A DNA stretch of 64,000 nucleotides from Aquimarina rhabdastrellae. GTDB taxonomy: Bacteria > Bacteroidota > Bacteroidia > Flavobacteriales > Flavobacteriaceae. Made by a program: the position numbers and the translations under genes. The notes under the pieces are model-generated. The model saw only the letters and a program-made list of their open reading frames with translations, had not been told where the DNA came from and made no database searches. Positions 1 through 7,212 of this stretch are shown here, one piece after another; the first letter of the stretch is position 1; the number at the start of each line of letters is the position of its first letter. Where the stretch lies: contig CANDNT010000003.1 in the NCBI GenBank assembly GCA_947387485.1, positions 124,001 through 188,000 on the forward strand. The letters run 5' to 3'.

Positions 1-2078
1 AGATCATATTCTGGCATTCTTTTCTTTTCTTCAACGCTTTTTAAAAGCGACATTGAATACAAATAGCTTACTTCGGCAATTTCAATTAAGTACTTTTCTT
101 CTTTTCCTCTTTCTGCTATATTTAATGCTTCAAAAGGAAGGTATTGTAAAAAATGATCTGGTATAATTACGACTTTCTTATTTGCTATTAAATTGGTTCT
201 ACCTCTAGGAAATAGTTTTTGATAAATAGCTATAGATAATTCTTTATAGCGTTCTTGTTCTTTTCTTGAGAATAATGGTTTTGCTAGCAGTTTTCTTAAT
301 TCTAAAATTTGGTTATGCAGTAATTTGATTTTAGGTATCTTAAAAAAGTGTTTTTCTTCGGCAGTTATCATTATGCCATAAGCCTCTTGATCTGTTACTA
401 TATATTCTATCAAAGAAACATTATCTGATAAAACTTTTTGAATACTTTCTTCATACGTTGTAATATTTATTTTCTTCTTATATTCATAATAACTCGGATA
501 TTCTTTTTCTAAAGAGTTTAAAAAGGCTTCATATCTCTTTTTCTCTTGAAAAATCAATGTCTTTTTTTGTGCAGTTGTTAGTGCCTCTTCTTGCTTTACA
601 GTTTCTTTGGTCTTATATATTTCATATCGCAAAGCGTATTCTCTTTCTCTGATTTCTTCTGGAAGTCCTGCTTTATTTTTAGCTTCTTCATGAGTAAGGT
701 TCTCTAATAAAGATAAAGACTTACTCTTTTCCATAAAATAAAATGCTTTTGCTGGTTTATTAAGTTCATAACAAATTGATGTAGCTAGCATATATAAATC
801 TAATTCTTTTGCTCTCCAAAAGAATTTTGATTGTTGTTCTAGACTCTCTGATCGAATAATATCTACTATTCTATCTGCTATGGTTATCGTGTTAAGTCCT
901 TGTTCTAGATATGATTTATTTTTTGTTGCTTTATAAAACTCGTACCAGGCTTTGGCTTTATCTTTTAAATCATTTACTAAAGCTATTTTATCATATGATT
1001 GTATTAAGGTTGCCATATCAGGTAAGCTATTATAATGCATTTCTTTATATCCTTCTATACTATAGCATATGGCTTTTTGATAATGTATTAACGCTTTTTC
1101 ATATTCATTTTTATGTCTATAGTAATCTCCTAAATTATCCTGAATAGATGTTTCAAAAGGAGCATATACTAATCCTTTTTGATAAAATAAATACGCTTTA
1201 TCATAGTCATTCTTTCTAGCATGCAACAATCCTATATTATTATAAATCCGAGCTATGTGTTCATAATTAATCTTAGTTAAGCTTAAGCTCAATGCTAAGG
1301 CTTTATTGTAATATAAAATCGCCTTATCAAATTGTTTTAATTCATCATAGATATCTCCGTATCTATTATAGATTATAATTTGTTTTTTAATTTGATTTTG
1401 GATAGATAAATGCGTGATCGAAGTTTCTGCTTGCTCTAAATAGGTAAGTGCTTTTTCAAAATTAGCCTTTCCACCTATTTTCATATAGACTCTAGAAAAG
1501 CTTAAATAAATACGATAGTTCTCTTTTTCTAATTCTTTGTCGTTACTTTGTTTTATTGTATTTCTGGCTTCGTTCAAATAATCAAGTACGCGATAATAGT
1601 CTCCTCTTTCTACATATAAACTAGTTAAACCTATAGCATATGCCATAATGGTGTACCTATCCTTATGCTTTTGTTTTATTAACTTTTTAAAAGTTGTGAT
1701 CGCATTGATTTGGTCTCCTGCATAGAGGTAAAAATATGCGAGATTATTATAACTTCTATTAAGTTCGGTAGGGTGTTTTGCTGCAAATTTCTCTTGAATT
1801 TTTATAGCTCTTGTTCCATTAACAATAGCATTTTTATAATCTTTATGCTTATTATTAAGTTTGCTTAACTTATTGTATATAAAACTCAATTGAACCGAAT
1901 CAACTTCTTCTCTTTGAGCATCAATTAGTCTATGGATACGTTCTATTTTCTGAGGATACGCTACATTTAAAGCTATTATAGTATCATATTTATTATGGAT
2001 AGTTTGTGCACATCCTATATTGGTATATATTATTATGCACAGAATTACATAGATTTTAGAACAAAAGTTTTTTTTCAT
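1..2078 (-). CDS. TPR-CHAT protease-like protein, copy 1 (3' part beyond window)
   Basis: Reading frame open from an ATG at 2078 to the left edge, 692 complete codons, so the C-terminus is missing. I read an N-terminal signal peptide (hydrophobic VILCIIIYTNIGCAQ), a long TPR array to about residue 400 and a KAFYFMEKSKSLSLLE stretch that matches the second copy at 7213-9987. The start of the CHAT domain follows (VVIIPDHFLQYLPFEALN). The catalytic His and Cys would lie outside the window, so protease activity is inferred from the copy-2 paralogue. CHAT is a caspase-like cysteine protease fold. The gene lies downstream of a subtilase gene on the same strand, as in copy 2. It is likely periplasmic. 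The family call is fairly sure; activity and substrate are unknown. Confidence 0.8.
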   Translation of the reverse strand, partial: MKKNFCSKIYVILCIIIYTNIGCAQTIHNKYDTIIALNVAYPQKIERIHRLIDAQREEVDSVQLSFIYNKLSKLNNKHKDYKNAIVNGTRAIKIQEKFAAKHPTELNRSYNNLAYFYLYAGDQINAITTFKKLIKQKHKDRYTIMAYAIGLTSLYVERGDYYRVLDYLNEARNTIKQSNDKELEKENYRIYLSFSRVYMKIGGKANFEKALTYLEQAETSITHLSIQNQIKKQIIIYNRYGDIYDELKQFDKAILYYNKALALSLSLTKINYEHIARIYNNIGLLHARKNDYDKAYLFYQKGLVYAPFETSIQDNLGDYYRHKNEYEKALIHYQKAICYSIEGYKEMHYNSLPDMATLIQSYDKIALVNDLKDKAKAWYEFYKATKNKSYLEQGLNTITIADRIVDIIRSESLEQQSKFFWRAKELDLYMLATSICYELNKPAKAFYFMEKSKSLSLLENLTHEEAKNKAGLPEEIREREYALRYEIYKTKETVKQEEALTTAQKKTLIFQEKKRYEAFLNSLEKEYPSYYEYKKKINITTYEESIQKVLSDNVSLIEYIVTDQEAYGIMITAEEKHFFKIPKIKLLHNQILELRKLLAKPLFSRKEQERYKELSIAIYQKLFPRGRTNLIANKKVVIIPDHFLQYLPFEALNIAERGKEEKYLIEIAEVSYLYSMSLLKSVEEKKRMPEYD

Positions 2079-2084
2079 ACAAGT

Positions 2085-2146
2085 AAGCATAGCCACTATC
2101 TAAAAATAGTCATCTTTTTTGGTATAAAAAAAATAGGGCTATGCTT
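2085..2146 (-). promoter_or_regulatory. Long-range inverted repeat just upstream of CHAT copy 1 start
   Basis: Perfect 10-bp arms AAGCATAGCC (2085-2094) and GGCTATGCTT (2137-2146) enclose 42 nt that contain a smaller hairpin (ACTAT 2095-2099 / ATAGT 2106-2110) and runs of A on the plus strand. The inner arm ends only 6 bp before the CHAT ATG. It could terminate the subtilase transcript, act as a 5' leader structure for the CHAT gene, or both. Confidence 0.5.
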
Positions 2147-2202
2147 CTAACACACTTCTCTAACACAAACAAAAATGGGTTGTCTTATCTATTATATTTT
2201 AT

Positions 2203-3483
2203 TTAATCTATAACTCTATCTCCATAAAGCACTTCTAGAGGATTTTGATCTCCTAATAATGTGCCATTATAATATATCTGTTTCATTATCGCTATTGGAG
2301 CTCTATCTCCTTTCAAAAAGTAGTTTATTGCTTTTGAGGTGACAAATGGAACTGCAAAAGAAGTTCCTGAAACCTCGTATCGTTGTTGATTGTGATCTTC
2401 AAAAGCTACTTGTTCTCCTAGGGATAGAAAATCTATCGAAGTTTTACCATAGTTTGAAAAAGATGAAATGGCAATCCCTCCTATTTCTTTTTCATAAAAA
2501 CTACCGATACCTAATACATGACTATATGCTATAGAGGATGGATAATGTGCTATATTATCATTATTGTATCCATGATTACCTGCTGAAGTGAGATGAAGAA
2601 CATCTGGGTTTTCTGAAATAAATTTGTCTAACAATACACTAGGAGTTCCATACCATCCAAAACTCATATTCATTATTTGCATATTGGGTTTTCTTACTGC
2701 ATACAAATACCCGCAAAGGATACTAAATGTTGATCCTTTACCTCGTTGATCAAAAATCTTAACTGGTAAGATTTTATATGCTGTTATATTGTCTTGCTCT
2801 AATCTAGATTTGAGAATACCTGTTACAATGGTTCCATGTCCGTTATCATCAAATACATCATTGTCATTATTTATAAAATCCCATCCAGAAATTTCTTCTT
2901 CTCCATCTACTCCACAAAGAGTTTCATCTTCTCCTTGATATAAAAAAGGTGTTGATTCGTCTAGTACACTTAGATTAATTCCTGTATCCAACACTGCTAT
3001 CACTATAGCTTCTTCATTTGTGTTTATAAAAGATTGGATCAACTCATCATGATGTTCTTCTATAGTACTATCTAATGTCGTAGCTGCTGTATTTTCGTTT
3101 TCATAATAAAACTGATAGTCTATTCCTTCTACTCCTCCTTCTTGAGCAATCTCTCCTTTTCTTCCTTCTATATCAACCCCTATACTAAACTCCCATTTTT
3201 CTATTCTATCATTAGTACAATCACATTTATCATAAGCGATTACTCCATATTTATCTCTAAGCTGTTTCTTGACCGCTTCTTTTAATCCTCTGCTAAATTC
3301 TACAATCAATTCGTTAGTCGATTTTTGAGGATATGTTACCGCACTAACTACTGTTTTTTCATTATTATTTTCTTCTATACCTATGTATGCATTTTCTTCC
3401 AAAATATCTATTTGTTCATGTGCACAGCTATACAACATCAAACACATCAATACTAGGCTATATAAGAGTTTTGAATTTTTCAT
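2203..3483 (-). CDS. Subtilisin-like (S8) serine protease lipoprotein, copy 1
   Basis: 426 residues. A lipoprotein signal peptide ends in LYSC with lipid-attachment Cys20. Residues 50-110 form a propeptide-like segment with a Cys-x-Cys (C87, C89) followed by IEKWEF. The S8 catalytic triad is complete: Asp166 in VLDTG, His216 in NGHGT and Ser375 in SGTSFA, with oxyanion-hole Asn303 in SAGN. The domain runs to the C-terminus with no sorting domain, so the protein is probably an envelope-tethered protease. It is divergent from the sigma gene at 3725 and followed by the CHAT gene. Copy 2 at 10074-11420 has the same layout. Protease family is certain; the substrate is unknown, with the neighbouring membrane TPR protein or the CHAT protein as candidates. 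Confidence 0.93.
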   Translation of the reverse strand: MKNSKLLYSLVLMCLMLYSCAHEQIDILEENAYIGIEENNNEKTVVSAVTYPQKSTNELIVEFSRGLKEAVKKQLRDKYGVIAYDKCDCTNDRIEKWEFSIGVDIEGRKGEIAQEGGVEGIDYQFYYENENTAATTLDSTIEEHHDELIQSFINTNEEAIVIAVLDTGINLSVLDESTPFLYQGEDETLCGVDGEEEISGWDFINNDNDVFDDNGHGTIVTGILKSRLEQDNITAYKILPVKIFDQRGKGSTFSILCGYLYAVRKPNMQIMNMSFGWYGTPSVLLDKFISENPDVLHLTSAGNHGYNNDNIAHYPSSIAYSHVLGIGSFYEKEIGGIAISSFSNYGKTSIDFLSLGEQVAFEDHNQQRYEVSGTSFAVPFVTSKAINYFLKGDRAPIAIMKQIYYNGTLLGDQNPLEVLYGDRVID

Positions 3484-3516
3484 TTATTATTATTTTTAAT
3501 CATGCTTATATATAAA

Positions 3517-3545
3517 CAGTACGGCTTTAATAAATTCATTACCCA
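3517..3545 (-). promoter_or_regulatory. TGGGTAAT element upstream of subtilase copy 1
   Basis: On the minus strand TGGGTAAT (3545-3538) is followed 13 bp later by CCGTAC, ending about 33 bp before the subtilase ATG. The same TGGGTAAT lies at similar distance before subtilase copy 2 and before the lipoprotein gene at 5394, where TGGGT-N18-ACCCA is complete. Here the second half is degenerate (GTACT). It could be an ECF -35/-10 pair or an operator. Confidence 0.5.
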
Positions 3546-3613
3546 ATTTTGTATTTTTCTATACCTTTAGTGTTTTATTTGCTAAACCATATCCTATACT
3601 ATAATAAATCTAT

Positions 3614-3630
3614 AACTTAACTGTTAAGTT
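3614..3630. promoter_or_regulatory. 17-bp palindrome upstream of sigma factor copy 1
   Basis: Perfect inverted repeat AACTTAAC-T-GTTAAGTT in the divergent region between the subtilase and sigma genes, about 95 bp before the sigma ATG. It has no T tract and a one-base loop, so an operator is more likely than a terminator. Confidence 0.4.
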
Positions 3631-3724
3631 TATTCATTAGTTATTTTCTATACAGAACCTAATCATGTTATAAAAACCTGAACTTGGATAGATCACATGG
3701 CTACTTTTTAATTTTCTATACTAA

Positions 3725-4270
3725 ATGCAATCAGAAGATCCTTTTATAAAAGCATTACTACAAGGCGACGAAATTGTCATCGAAGAAATTTACAATCGTT
3801 TTTTTACTAAAACATTACGATTTGTTTTACAAAATAAAGGGACTCATGACGAAGCCAAAGATATTTTTCAAGAAGCTTTATTGGCCATTATTGTAGCTGT
3901 TCAAAAAAGAAATCTCAATATCAACTCTTTTGAAGCCTATTTAATGACCGTTTCAAAAAATATGTGGAGAAGAGAACTTGAAAAGAAAAAGAAACGGGTA
4001 ATAAAAGATGGTAGTGCTACACTTATAGATAACGATAATGATTTTGCGCTATTCATTTTGGAACAAGAGCAAATGCAATTATACCGAGAAATGTTTCATA
4101 AACTATCTGATAATTGTAAAGAAGTTTTATCCTTATTTTTTAATAATGTTTCTTATGAAAGTATTGTTAGAGAACTCGGTTATGCCAACATCAATACGGC
4201 TAGGCAACGTATTTTTAAATGTAAAAGTAAATTGATTAAACTCATAAAATCTGATATCAGATTTAAATAA
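3725..4270 (+). CDS. ECF-like RNA polymerase sigma factor, copy 1
   Basis: 181 residues, the length of an ECF sigma factor. Region 2 is visible around residues 12-85 (DEAKDIFQEALLAI, then a basic MWRRELEKKKKR). Region 4 is at about 125-176, with LSDNCKEVLSLFF and the recognition segment INTARQRIFKCKSKL. The closest relative in the window is 11502-12062, which shares LSDNCKE and the xINTxRQRxFKC motif. The next gene, an anti-sigma-like membrane TPR protein, starts 11 bp downstream, so they are probably co-transcribed. The protein should direct RNA polymerase in the cytoplasm to a small regulon, perhaps the neighbouring protease genes. Confidence 0.88.
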   Translation: MQSEDPFIKALLQGDEIVIEEIYNRFFTKTLRFVLQNKGTHDEAKDIFQEALLAIIVAVQKRNLNINSFEAYLMTVSKNMWRRELEKKKKRVIKDGSATLIDNDNDFALFILEQEQMQLYREMFHKLSDNCKEVLSLFFNNVSYESIVRELGYANINTARQRIFKCKSKLIKLIKSDIRFK

Positions 4271-4281
4271 TGTAATAGACT

Positions 4282-5103
4282 ATGGAATTTGATAATGATA
4301 CATACATACTGATTGAGGATTATATTACAGCTAAACTTAGTGAAACTGATAGAAAAGCTTTTGAACTAAGATTACAATCAGACGAACAACTTAAAAAGGA
4401 AGTAGATATCCATTTAACTTTAAAACATGCTGTTACTGAACAAGGGTGGCATTCTTCTATTGATTATCAAAAGAATCATCAAGAAATTAAAGAACTCTCT
4501 GCTTACAGAAGAAGTGATGAATTTACAGCTATCCAAAATAAACTACAAAAAGTAAGCTCTCAATATTTTGACAATACAACTCCTTCTCGTCATAAAAAAC
4601 GAAATTATTATCTCATTTCTGCTGTAGCAATTTTATTGATACTTGTAAGCATACAATTCCTTCCTACATCTAGTAACTCTTTATATAATGATTATAATGA
4701 TTGGAAAAACTTACCTTCTCTCACTACGCAAAGTGATACAGAGAAACTTCTTTCTCAAGGTGAGCAATATTTTCTTAATCAAGAATATGAACTAGCTATT
4801 CCTATTTTTTCTGAATATATTCAAAAACAACAACAATCGAATCAATCGTTACATCCTTATGTCTTATCTTATCTAGGTGCTGCTTATACCGAATCTGGTA
4901 ATTATACTAAAGCTCTTGCTACGTTTAAACTACTTCAAAACGAGAATGCCATTGATGCTTCAAGAAAATATTGGTATACTGCGATGGTTTATTTAAAACA
5001 AGGTGATAAAGAAAAAGCTAAACAAGAACTACAATTTTTGATAAAAGATCAAGAACATTTTAATTATCAAAAAGCTAAAGAATTATTAGAGTTATTAGAT
5101 TAA
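4282..5103 (+). CDS. Membrane TPR protein with anti-sigma-like N-terminus, copy 1
   Basis: 273 residues. The first 105 residues are soluble and begin with a segment (ITAKLSETDRKAFELRL) like that of Bacteroidota anti-sigma proteins without a zinc finger. One membrane helix spans about 109-127, followed by a YNDW-x-NLPSL motif and three or so TPRs at 150-273. No signal peptide is seen, so the N-terminus is probably cytoplasmic and the TPRs periplasmic. It sits directly behind the sigma gene and has the same architecture as 12047-12862, with the membrane helix at the same position. I infer that it holds the sigma factor and senses envelope state through its TPRs; no residue proves this. Confidence 0.75.
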   Translation: MEFDNDTYILIEDYITAKLSETDRKAFELRLQSDEQLKKEVDIHLTLKHAVTEQGWHSSIDYQKNHQEIKELSAYRRSDEFTAIQNKLQKVSSQYFDNTTPSRHKKRNYYLISAVAILLILVSIQFLPTSSNSLYNDYNDWKNLPSLTTQSDTEKLLSQGEQYFLNQEYELAIPIFSEYIQKQQQSNQSLHPYVLSYLGAAYTESGNYTKALATFKLLQNENAIDASRKYWYTAMVYLKQGDKEKAKQELQFLIKDQEHFNYQKAKELLELLD

Positions 5104-5151
5104 TTATTTTCTACAAAATAGTTATTCTATTCATATTATCCAGTACCTACT

Positions 5152-5179
5152 ATGAAGAAATAAATTTATATTTCTTCAT
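5152..5179 (+). terminator. Terminator-like hairpin after sigma/TPR operon 1
   Basis: Arms ATGAAGAAAT (5152-5161) and ATTTCTTCAT (5170-5179), 8-nt loop, followed by TTATTGTTTTT. It lies 49 bp after the stop of the membrane TPR gene. Confidence 0.6.
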
Positions 5180-5280
5180 TTATTGTTTTTGTAAAAACCA
5201 TTCATTTTTTCTTCTCAATTACGATCTATACATGTTTATCTAAAGCATTACAAAAAACTTTATAAAATCTTCACATTTTT

Positions 5281-5308
5281 TGGGTAATGAAATTCTAATT
5301 CTAACCCA
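5281..5308 (+). promoter_or_regulatory. TGGGT-N18-ACCCA element upstream of lipoprotein gene
   Basis: TGGGTAAT at 5281-5288 and ACCCA at 5304-5308, 18 bp between the two 5-mers, about 85 bp before the ATG at 5394. The identical half-sites and spacing occur at 11451-11478. Either a sigma-factor promoter (-35 TGGGTAA, -10 about TAACCC) or a dyad operator. Confidence 0.5.
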
Positions 5309-5393
5309 TGCTTATAGATCGATCTAATCTAATTAAATAGGTGTATCCCGAAAAACCTTTTATCAGAGTAGGGCTAATTAAAAATTATAAATC

Positions 5394-6191
5394 ATGAAAA
5401 ACTATTTTGTTAAATCATTATTTATCTTTCTGTTCTCAATTTTTATTGTAGGATGTCAAAAAGATGATGGTATAACACATCAAAATTCAGAATCCATTGA
5501 GGTTTTGAAAAAAAATGAAGCAGAACTTCTTGAAAATATTGTTGATATTACGCACTTGTATTCCTATCAAGGAAAAGATTTTAGAGTTACCTATACTTTA
5601 AATCAAAAAGAAAGAAATGTCATCAAAACTTCAGGTGATACAGATATTGCTCAGGAAATATTTGGTAAAGAAGATGCGCCTAAAACATTGCTTTTTGAGA
5701 ATCCTATAATGGAACACACTGAAATTTCTATAAAAGTATTTGATTCTGATGAAGAAATGAATCGTTATTTAAAAACAATAGATGGTCTTCCTAAAGAATC
5801 TTTTAATAGTAATAATAACAAAGCTTCATGTAATAGTTATAATTATTGGGGGCCAGGTGCTTTCTATTTCTACAAACATGCCTATTACAATACCGAAATG
5901 TATAGCATGAGACGAACATACGCAGGTGCTACTGGTAATCATTGGGTTGGATCTACCAATAACGACAATCTATCTTCTATAAGATTAGGTATTCCTATAA
6001 ATACCAAAGGCTTTCTTAATCTAAAAGAACACATATGTTATGGAGGAAAATCTCTCAACTTCTATATACATGATTACACTACTTCTTTATTTGGAGTTCC
6101 AAATTTACAATGGTATACCTTATCTGGATGGTGGTGGTGGAAAACATCATGGAATGATCAAGTCTCTTCATACAGAGCATGGTGTTGGTAA
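5394..6191 (+). CDS. Lipoprotein with beta-gamma-crystallin-like C-terminal domain
   Basis: 265 residues. A lipoprotein signal peptide ends in IVGC with Cys21. Residues 40-130 form a domain I do not recognise. Residues 145-265 look like two Greek-key motifs of the beta-gamma-crystallin type, each with the Ca2+-binding signature N/D-N/D-x-x-S/T-S: NDNLSS at 190-195 and NDQVSS at 254-259. Cysteines lie at 146, 215 and 264; the last four residues are AWCW, after a run of four Trp. Known beta-gamma-crystallin domains bind Ca2+, and related folds serve as protease inhibitors. It lies between two protease units and has their TGGGTAAT element upstream, so an inhibitor or substrate role is possible but only inferred. 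Confidence 0.65.
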   Translation: MKNYFVKSLFIFLFSIFIVGCQKDDGITHQNSESIEVLKKNEAELLENIVDITHLYSYQGKDFRVTYTLNQKERNVIKTSGDTDIAQEIFGKEDAPKTLLFENPIMEHTEISIKVFDSDEEMNRYLKTIDGLPKESFNSNNNKASCNSYNYWGPGAFYFYKHAYYNTEMYSMRRTYAGATGNHWVGSTNNDNLSSIRLGIPINTKGFLNLKEHICYGGKSLNFYIHDYTTSLFGVPNLQWYTLSGWWWWKTSWNDQVSSYRAWCW

Positions 6192-6235
6192 ACCTACGTT
6201 TAAATTTATTAAAAAACATTTTAAAATTTAAAATC

Positions 6236-7165
6236 ATGAAAACAAAACTTAAAATTTCATTCTCAATACTCTTTACTCTTATTGTTATAATCGCATGTGT
6301 AAAAGAAGATGAAACCTTATCTTCTAATGCTATCTCAACTCCTTCATTAAAACATTCTGGTATATATCAACATCATAATTCTTCTTGGGCATTCTTTATG
6401 GAATGGATGTATAGTTTTGGGTCTTGTAGTTCTGGTCCTGGAGTATGCTTTAGAAATGACAATGGAGAGAGTGTTATTCACTGGGGGGGCGTTGATAACT
6501 CAACAGCAAACACTGATTATGTCTCTAATATTCAAAAAGCTTTTAATGTATTGATGAATGGTAATGAAAACCCTGATAATGGTGTTATTGCTTTTAAGTT
6601 AGAAAAGGATCTATTACGTATGGTATTTTCAAGAGATTTAGAAGAGCCTTATTTAAATATAAAAGAGGATGTTACTCTTAGCGAAAATGTTTCTAGAACT
6701 TTAGGTAAACATGAAATTATCATCCCTGCTGGTCAATATGATGTTGATAGAAGTAATTTTGAATTTGGAGAAGTTAAAGTACCTATCATAGCAAAAGATA
6801 TTGTTTTGGATTATCATGAAGACTATGGTACTATATTAAAAAAAGATTATCCTGTAAGAAGAGAGTTTACTCAAGAAGCTTATTTTAAAGATCTTAATAT
6901 TTCTAAAAGAGACTTAGAAAAGTATCAAATCATTGAAGCTGAGTTTTCTGGAATTGCTTATGCTGAGCATTTAATTGATGGAAAAATCATTCATGTATGG
7001 CATAAATATGAAAAAGAACCTGTATCAATTTTTGAAGGTGTACTTCATGACGGTACCCCAGTATCTTCTCATAGAATTTTTGGGTGTGGAAATCAATTTG
7101 GAGGATATAACTCATTCGATTTCTTCTGGGCTTTTATAGAATATGGTTGCTGGTGGTGTGATTAA
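6236..7165 (+). CDS. Lipoprotein of unknown function with Cys/Trp-rich C-terminus
   Basis: 309 residues from the ATG at 6236, which begins a good lipoprotein signal (MKTKLKIS, then a lipobox ending IIAC). An upstream in-frame ATG at 6179 would add 19 residues before the signal and overlap the previous gene, so I reject it. Cys pairs occur near the mature N-terminus (SCSSGPGVC) and at the C-terminus (GCGNQFGG and GCWWCD). I do not recognise the family. It starts 44 bp after the crystallin-like lipoprotein gene and is probably co-transcribed. Both proteins end in Trp/Cys-rich tails, which suggests a shared location or partner. Confidence 0.7.
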   Translation: MKTKLKISFSILFTLIVIIACVKEDETLSSNAISTPSLKHSGIYQHHNSSWAFFMEWMYSFGSCSSGPGVCFRNDNGESVIHWGGVDNSTANTDYVSNIQKAFNVLMNGNENPDNGVIAFKLEKDLLRMVFSRDLEEPYLNIKEDVTLSENVSRTLGKHEIIIPAGQYDVDRSNFEFGEVKVPIIAKDIVLDYHEDYGTILKKDYPVRREFTQEAYFKDLNISKRDLEKYQIIEAEFSGIAYAEHLIDGKIIHVWHKYEKEPVSIFEGVLHDGTPVSSHRIFGCGNQFGGYNSFDFFWAFIEYGCWWCD

Positions 7166-7189
7166 CATTTTTTATTAAGAACAAAGAAG

Positions 7190-7211
7190 GGAGTGCTAAA
7201 AATAGCACTCC
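7190..7211. terminator. Bidirectional terminator between convergent genes
   Basis: GGAGTGCTA (7190-7198), AAAA loop, TAGCACTCC (7203-7211), then TTTACCTTTTT on the plus strand. It sits between the stop of the 6236-7165 lipoprotein gene and the CHAT stop, which begins at 7213. Confidence 0.75.
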
Positions 7212-7212
7212 T

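Noticed and set aside
6179-6235. Upstream ATG for the second lipoprotein gene
   Set aside because: It would place 19 mostly basic residues before a normal lipoprotein signal peptide and overlap the previous gene; ATG 6236 is better.
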